DNA from: Microbacterium sp. RURRCA19A | GTDB taxonomy: Bacteria > Actinomycetota > Actinomycetes > Actinomycetales > Microbacteriaceae | Assembly: GCF_900156455.1 (NCBI RefSeq) | Contig: NZ_FTNQ01000001.1 | Coordinates: 1,116,001-1,180,000, forward strand | Direction: 5' to 3' | Length of the DNA stretch: 64,000 nucleotides | Shown: piece by piece, positions 59,824 to 64,000 of the stretch | How positions within the stretch are numbered: the first letter of the stretch is position 1 | Layout of the letters: every line of letters starts with the position of its first letter | Notes under the pieces: model-generated | Seen by the model: only the letters and a program-made list of their open reading frames with translations | What the model was told of the DNA's origin: nothing | Databases searched by the model: none | Program-made: the position numbers and the translations under genes

Positions 59824-62193
59824 TCAGCGGATCTCAGTCATCACGTTCCACTGCGTACCGACGACGCGACTGCCCAGCCAGCCGCCTCGGCCATCGCCGC
59901 GATACATCACCAGATCACCGTTCACCAGCCGCCCCATCACGTCGGGACCACCCTTGCCGTCGAAGTCCCCCGTCGCCGCCACCGGGTCGAACACGTTCCA
60001 CCCGGTCCCAATCTGATCGATCGTGCCCCACCCGCCGAACCCGTTCGTCCCGTAAGACCACAGTGTTCCATCCGACTTTCGAACGAGCAGATCGTCCGCG
60101 CCTTTGCCGCGTAGATCCCCTCCAGCGGACAACGACGTCACCACCGACCACCCCGAACCGATGACTTCTCCGCGGCCGGTGACCCATCCGCCTGTTCCGT
60201 CTCCGCGGTAGAGCCAGAGGAGCCCCTTGCTATCGCGAGCGACGACGTCCAGCCTTCGGTCTCCGTTGAAGTCGATACCGCCGGTCACGAGACTGAGGTC
60301 CTGCCACCCGCTGCCGATCACCGTGGGCGCATCGAACGTTCCGTCGCCTCGGCCCCGCCAGAGTTCGAACACTCCGTCGAGCGTGATGCGAGCGATATCG
60401 TCATGACCATCACCCGTGAAGTCGCCGAGAGGAACCACCCGGCTCGTTCCCCATGTCCGAGACACAGTCAGAGGCTGTTTCCACCCCCCGCCACCGTCTC
60501 CCGGATAAATCGTGAGCACGCCGCTCGTCGAGACGGTCACAACGTCCGATTGACCGTCTCCGGTAAGGTCCCCCGCCCCGCCGGGGAATGCCTTCTTCCA
60601 GCCAGGGCTCGCACCCTCGCTGGTCACCGTCCGCATCACGGACCATCCGCTGCCCACCGGTCCGCTCGACCGAACGAAGCGCCCGGTGTTGTCGCCCACA
60701 AATGACCACAGGAGCCCGCTCGAGTCCACGGCGAGCAGATCGGCGACGCCGTCGCCGGTGAAATCCCCCGGCATGGTGATCGATGTGAAGCCACTCCAAC
60801 CTGTCCCGAGCGACGTGCGACCGGATTGCCATCCCCCGGTGCCGTCGCCGCGATAGAGCCACAATTCCCCGTTCGCGTCGCGCCCGAGCAAATCCTGCTT
60901 GCCGTCTCCGGTGACGTCAGCACCCCCTACAACAGCGGTGAAGTTCGCCCATCCGCTCCCGACGACCCGCGGTTCGGCGAACGTGCCGTATCCCGTGCCC
61001 TTCCAGAAAAGCAGGAGCCCCGCTGTGTTCGTGGTGTAGACGTCCGGAATTCCGTCACCGTCCGCGTCGCTGGCGGCGGTAATTGCTACCGCGTCCGACC
61101 AATCAACCGGGATGCGGCGAGCCGGAAGATCATCGGACCTCGTCTCAAGGGGACGCAGCCACACCTTTTTCGAGCTATCCACCACGATGATGTCGCGACG
61201 CTGGTCACCGTCGAAGTCGCCGACGGCGAGGACACGGTCCGTGGCCACGACGCCGCCCGCCGTCCGGACTCTTTCGCCCCAGGTGTTGTTCTTGAACGGG
61301 TAGGAGAATATCTGACCACTTCCATCGATGGCGACGACCGAGGGGTCAACCCCGTACCGAGGGACCGGCGGCTGGTACCGCGTCGATCCGAACCAGTCGG
61401 TAAAGATGCGCCAGAAGTTCCGGTTGCCGTACGCCGAGCACGAGTCGCCCGTGCCGTACAGGTTCGCTAGTGCAGCGGCATTGGGCACGTACGGCGTGTA
61501 GATGTACAGGCCGGCCGTGGCAGCGTTCTCGATGTAGACGCGTTGCGTGCCGCAGCTGGTCGTCGGATTGAAGAGGATGTTGTTCCAACGCCCCGCCTGG
61601 TACCCCCACCACGTCGGGTTGAGACGGTAGACCTCGAACTGCCGCGCGGCGTAGTAGACCTGGTAGAAGAAACCCTGGGTCGCGGGGTCGCACGGTGCGG
61701 TATCGGGGCATCCCTGGCCGGTGGCGGCCTTGTACTGGAAGTCCTCGGGCCACGTCGAGGAGACGAGCCGCTGCTCCTTCTCGAGCAGCACCAGCAACGC
61801 CTTCTGGCTGATACCGCAGGAAATCCCCACCTTGGCGATGATCGTCGCGGCGCTCTCGTTCGCCGCACCCGCGTATCCGTTGCAGTACTTGTCCGCCGGT
61901 CGGTCGTCGGTGTTCTGCCGGTAGTCCTTGAGACAGGTGTAACCGCTCCGGCAGTTCGGCACCTGCTTCTGCAGGAAAGCCTGGATCTCCGACGCGCTCG
62001 AGGCGGAACCGTCGTAGAACACGGCGTCATCGATGATGTTCCCCGGGTTCCAGTCGGCCGCATTCGCCGCGGATGCGGAGGCGACCGGCGCCACCGTGGC
62101 AGGGAGCGCGACCAGGAGGGCTGCCGCACAGACCCAGGCGGCGAGGACGGCGAGGGCGGCGAGGGCGGCGCGAGGGCGGGACCGTGCGGTCAC
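59824..62193 (-). CDS. secreted FG-GAP/VCBS repeat protein with N-terminal lysozyme-like domain
   Basis: A 789-residue exported protein. A signal peptide (LAALAVLAAWVCAAALLVAL, cleavage near ASA) leads to a domain of about 230 residues rich in Cys and Trp: VPNCRSGYTCLKDYRQNT, CGISQKALLVLLEKEQRLV and SAYGNRNFWRIFTDWFGSTR. That domain is common in actinobacterial envelope proteins and its KALLVLLEKEQ helix recalls a transglycosylase catalytic region; activity is unproven. Nine DxDGDG-type FG-GAP repeats then form a beta-propeller (for example DFDGDQRRDI, DVTGDGKQDL, DFTGDGHDDI), probably binding calcium and glycans. GTG 62193 overlaps the stop of the lipoprotein gene. Confidence 0.85.
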   Translation of the reverse strand: MTARSRPRAALAALAVLAAWVCAAALLVALPATVAPVASASAANAADWNPGNIIDDAVFYDGSASSASEIQAFLQKQVPNCRSGYTCLKDYRQNTDDRPADKYCNGYAGAANESAATIIAKVGISCGISQKALLVLLEKEQRLVSSTWPEDFQYKAATGQGCPDTAPCDPATQGFFYQVYYAARQFEVYRLNPTWWGYQAGRWNNILFNPTTSCGTQRVYIENAATAGLYIYTPYVPNAAALANLYGTGDSCSAYGNRNFWRIFTDWFGSTRYQPPVPRYGVDPSVVAIDGSGQIFSYPFKNNTWGERVRTAGGVVATDRVLAVGDFDGDQRRDIIVVDSSKKVWLRPLETRSDDLPARRIPVDWSDAVAITAASDADGDGIPDVYTTNTAGLLLFWKGTGYGTFAEPRVVGSGWANFTAVVGGADVTGDGKQDLLGRDANGELWLYRGDGTGGWQSGRTSLGTGWSGFTSITMPGDFTGDGVADLLAVDSSGLLWSFVGDNTGRFVRSSGPVGSGWSVMRTVTSEGASPGWKKAFPGGAGDLTGDGQSDVVTVSTSGVLTIYPGDGGGGWKQPLTVSRTWGTSRVVPLGDFTGDGHDDIARITLDGVFELWRGRGDGTFDAPTVIGSGWQDLSLVTGGIDFNGDRRLDVVARDSKGLLWLYRGDGTGGWVTGRGEVIGSGWSVVTSLSAGGDLRGKGADDLLVRKSDGTLWSYGTNGFGGWGTIDQIGTGWNVFDPVAATGDFDGKGGPDVMGRLVNGDLVMYRGDGRGGWLGSRVVGTQWNVMTEIR

Positions 62194-62702
62194 GGCGCCG
62201 GCTCGACCGTGGAGATGGCCGACTCGGCGCGCGTGGAGGGAGATTCGTACCGCACCCGGAACTGCGGAGCGGTCGACGAGTCGTCGACGGAGATCGACAT
62301 GACTCCGCAGTAAGTCACGTCCTTGCCCTCGGTGCCGGTCACCGAGACCGCGCGACCGGAACCCACGAGCTCCAGCGTGCAGGTGCCGTCGCCTTCGGAG
62401 ACCTTCGGCACCATCGCCGTGACCTCGAGATTGCCACCGACGGTCTCGGAGGTGACGATGAGGACGTCTCCCGAGAAGGGAGTCACGGAGGGCGTCGGCA
62501 CCGCGATCGGTGTCGACGAGGCGCTCGGCTCGGGCGTCGACGAGATGGATGCCGATGGCGTGGGCGTCCCGGTGGACACCGCGCCTCCGACGGGAGTTGC
62601 GCAGCCGGCGAGGGCGAGAAGCGCGACGACGCCGACGGGCACGGCCCAGCGGCGACTCCTCTTCACTGAGGGAGACGTCCGGGGGTGGTTCACGGGGATC
62701 AC
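62190..62702 (-). CDS. putative lipoprotein of unknown function
   Basis: A 170-residue protein with a basic N-terminus, a hydrophobic stretch and the lipobox LALAGC (residues about 29-34). A Ser/Thr/Pro-rich spacer and a small beta-rich domain (TCTLELVGSGRAVSVTGTEG; two cysteines that could pair) follow. It is lipid-anchored and extracytoplasmic if the lipobox is used. It is co-transcribed with the FG-GAP protein (GTGA overlap), so it may assist or localise it. GTG 62702 lies 6 nt after CACAAT. Confidence 0.8.
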   Translation of the reverse strand: MIPVNHPRTSPSVKRSRRWAVPVGVVALLALAGCATPVGGAVSTGTPTPSASISSTPEPSASSTPIAVPTPSVTPFSGDVLIVTSETVGGNLEVTAMVPKVSEGDGTCTLELVGSGRAVSVTGTEGKDVTYCGVMSISVDDSSTAPQFRVRYESPSTRAESAISTVEPAP

Positions 62703-62708
62703 GCGATC

Positions 62709-62714
62709 ATTGTG
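62709..62714 (-). promoter_or_regulatory. -10 element (CACAAT) of the lipoprotein operon
   Basis: CACAAT on the minus strand ends 6 nt before GTG 62702; predicts a leaderless mRNA. Confidence 0.5.
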
Positions 62715-62756
62715 CGGGCTGCGCAGCGCGAACGGCGGCTGCCACGCCGCGGGCGG

Positions 62757-63692
62757 TCAGCCGCGACCAACGCGGCGCCGGAGGCGGCGCAGACGCGACC
62801 ACACCGGCTGATGCGCGTCGATCTCGCGTCGCAGGTCGTCACGGATCTCGGCGCGGAGGCGCTCCGACTGCCGGATCGACAGCTCCTCCAGGTGGGCGAT
62901 GAGCTGGTGCTGGAGGGCGGCGAGGTAGAGCGGCAGCCCGTCCCCCTCTCGTCGCGTCCACTGCTCGAGCGCCCGATCGCGCACCAGCGCGTCATCGCGA
63001 GCGTGCGCGTCGGCGAGCGCGAACATGCTGTTGGCGGCGATACCCGTGGCATCCGGTCTTTGCGTCCAGTAGGCCAGGGGATCGCCCGCGACGAAACCGA
63101 ATCCGGCCCGGGCGAGCACGCGGAGATAGAAGTCCCAGTCCTCGACGGCATCCAAAGACTCGTCGTACCAGCCCGCTTCTTCGTGCACCGCCGCCCGGTA
63201 CAGGACGGAGATGGGCACGGCGCGATTCACGCTGAGCATCTCTCCCAGGGAGATGCGTTGCATCCCCGCCCAGAACGGAGCGCGACCGACCTCGACCCAT
63301 CGGTCGCCGCGTTGCTCTTCGTAGACGATCTCCGTCGTCACCGATACCGCCGCGTCCGCGGGATGCGCGTCGAGCCACTCGACGGTTCGGGAGAGGAAGT
63401 CCGGATGCCACAGGTCGTCGTCGTCGTGCAGGACCACCAGCTCGGTCGCCGCCGCGCGCACGCCGGCGTTGGCCGCGATGCACCGCCCGCCCTCCCCCGG
63501 CGCGATGTGGAGGACGTCGGCGGTGGCCCCCGCTTCGGCCACGACCGTATCGACCTCGGCCGGATCGCCCCCGTCGTTCACCACGACGATGCGGCGGTCG
63601 GAATACGACTGCGCGGCGATGTCGGCCAGGGCCCGACGGAGGAAGTCGGGACGTCGTCGGGTGCGGACGACGATTCCGACGCGCGCGGTCAT
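62757..63692 (-). CDS. GT2-family glycosyltransferase
   Basis: A 311-residue GT2 protein. VGIVVRTRRRPDFLRRALAD opens the fold, VVNDGGDPAEVD binds the nucleotide, VLHDDDDLWHPDFL carries the metal-binding acids and SLDAVEDWDFYLRVL the catalytic-side acids. An arginine-rich C-terminus (SRLRRLRRRVGRG) may touch the membrane. I chose ATG 63692 rather than ATG 63704: TATGCT 7 nt before 63692 overlaps the first ATG, which would then lie in the promoter. It follows a GT4 gene on the same strand but has its own promoter. Confidence 0.87.
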   Translation of the reverse strand: MTARVGIVVRTRRRPDFLRRALADIAAQSYSDRRIVVVNDGGDPAEVDTVVAEAGATADVLHIAPGEGGRCIAANAGVRAAATELVVLHDDDDLWHPDFLSRTVEWLDAHPADAAVSVTTEIVYEEQRGDRWVEVGRAPFWAGMQRISLGEMLSVNRAVPISVLYRAAVHEEAGWYDESLDAVEDWDFYLRVLARAGFGFVAGDPLAYWTQRPDATGIAANSMFALADAHARDDALVRDRALEQWTRREGDGLPLYLAALQHQLIAHLEELSIRQSERLRAEIRDDLRREIDAHQPVWSRLRRLRRRVGRG

Positions 63693-63699
63693 GGGTTCG

Positions 63700-63705
63700 A
63701 GCATA
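63700..63705 (-). promoter_or_regulatory. -10 element (TATGCT) of the GT2 gene
   Basis: TATGCT on the minus strand ends 7 nt before ATG 63692 and contains the alternative ATG at 63704. Confidence 0.5.
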
Positions 63706-63713
63706 GGTCCCGC

Positions 63714-64000
63714 CTACAGCTCGGCGTGCAACGCCCAGACGCGCTCGGCGGACGCCGCCCACGCGAAGCCCTTCGCACGATCGCCGGCCAGCACGCGCAG
63801 GCGCTCGGCATCCGGCCCGAGAGCGCGGGCGACGGCGGTGCCGAGCTCCCCCTCCGCGGCGAACGCCGCGGCGTCGGCGAGCACCTCACGGTGGATCGGG
63901 GTGTCGCGGGCGACGATCGGGACGGAGAGCGCGAGCGCGTCCACGGCGCGCCACGGCCAGTCGGTCCGGGTGCTCGCCGCGAGGAACGCGACGGCGTGGG
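63714..64000 (-). CDS. GT4-family glycosyltransferase, C-terminal part (5' end outside window)
   Basis: The frame is open from the window edge (first full codon at 63998) to TGA at 63714-63716, about 95 residues. The visible part (AVAFLAASTRTDWPWRAVDA, then LALSVPIVARDTPIHREVLA) is the end of a GT-B donor domain, where a sugar transferase would give way to a helical tail ending ERVWALHAEL. No start is present in the window. It is a truncated view of a further glycosyltransferase of the same locus. Confidence 0.75.
   Translation of the reverse strand, partial: HAVAFLAASTRTDWPWRAVDALALSVPIVARDTPIHREVLADAAAFAAEGELGTAVARALGPDAERLRVLAGDRAKGFAWAASAERVWALHAEL

Overview
The window is very GC-rich, with short or overlapping junctions (ATGA, GTGA), many GTG starts, WhiB, DUF3499 and RDD/SpoIIM families, and abundant GGATGCC/GGCATCC heptamers. 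All of this points to an actinobacterial chromosome, most likely Microbacteriaceae (Microbacterium-like). The genus is inferred from protein resemblance and base-composition habits, not from a marker gene. I see no rRNA, tRNA, CRISPR array, insertion sequence or prophage. No gap without a gene exceeds 300 bases; the longest is 8648-8911.

Region 1 (1-13.6 kb) is a conserved membrane/AAA+ locus (DUF4129, DUF4350, MoxR ATPase, DUF58, then SpoIIM-like and RDD proteins). It is split by about 7.8 kb carrying an oleA-oleBC-oleD operon (head-to-head condensation of fatty acyl-CoAs to long-chain olefins) and a furA-katG oxidative-stress operon. The convergent oleD/katG gap holds a nested palindrome, C-rich tandem repeats and a clear terminator hairpin.

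Region 2 (13.6-21.9 kb) has DUF3499 and a metallopeptidase-family protein flanking a MarR regulator/quinone-oxidoreductase pair with two 16-18 bp operators. It continues with the conserved block manA, whiB, a large membrane glycosyltransferase and DUF5719.

Region 3 (21.9-64 kb) is a large cell-surface polysaccharide locus. It contains two O-antigen ligase/polymerase-like proteins; a mycobacterial-type galactofuran module (GlfT2-like, GlfT1-like, Wzm/Wzt, acyltransferase, UDP-galactopyranose mutase); and an operon of DUF6541 protein, GT4, GT2, GT4, flippase and GT4. Further on are a UDP-xylose synthase, a large unassigned protein with a CgeB-like C-terminus, and GtrA with a dolichyl-phosphate-sugar-type GT2. 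A WbpB/WbpE/WbpD-like trio for a diacetamido sugar acid follows, then a DUF2142 membrane protein. The last part is an rfbA-rgpF-rgpF-wzm-wzt operon for a rhamnose-rich polymer facing rmlB-rmlCD, then a secreted FG-GAP protein with a lipoprotein, and two more glycosyltransferases, the last cut by the window edge.

Taken together, the locus makes dTDP-rhamnose, UDP-galactofuranose, UDP-xylose and probably an acetamido-uronic acid. It polymerises them with about a dozen glycosyltransferases and exports products by two ABC systems plus a Wzx/Wzy-like route. The most striking sequence-level signals are a 368-bp perfectly identical patch shared by two otherwise diverged rgpF paralogues, the strand-biased base composition of the rhamnose genes, a set of about 15 promoters whose -10 element lies 6-9 nt before the start codon (leaderless mRNAs), and the over-represented GGATGCC heptamer.
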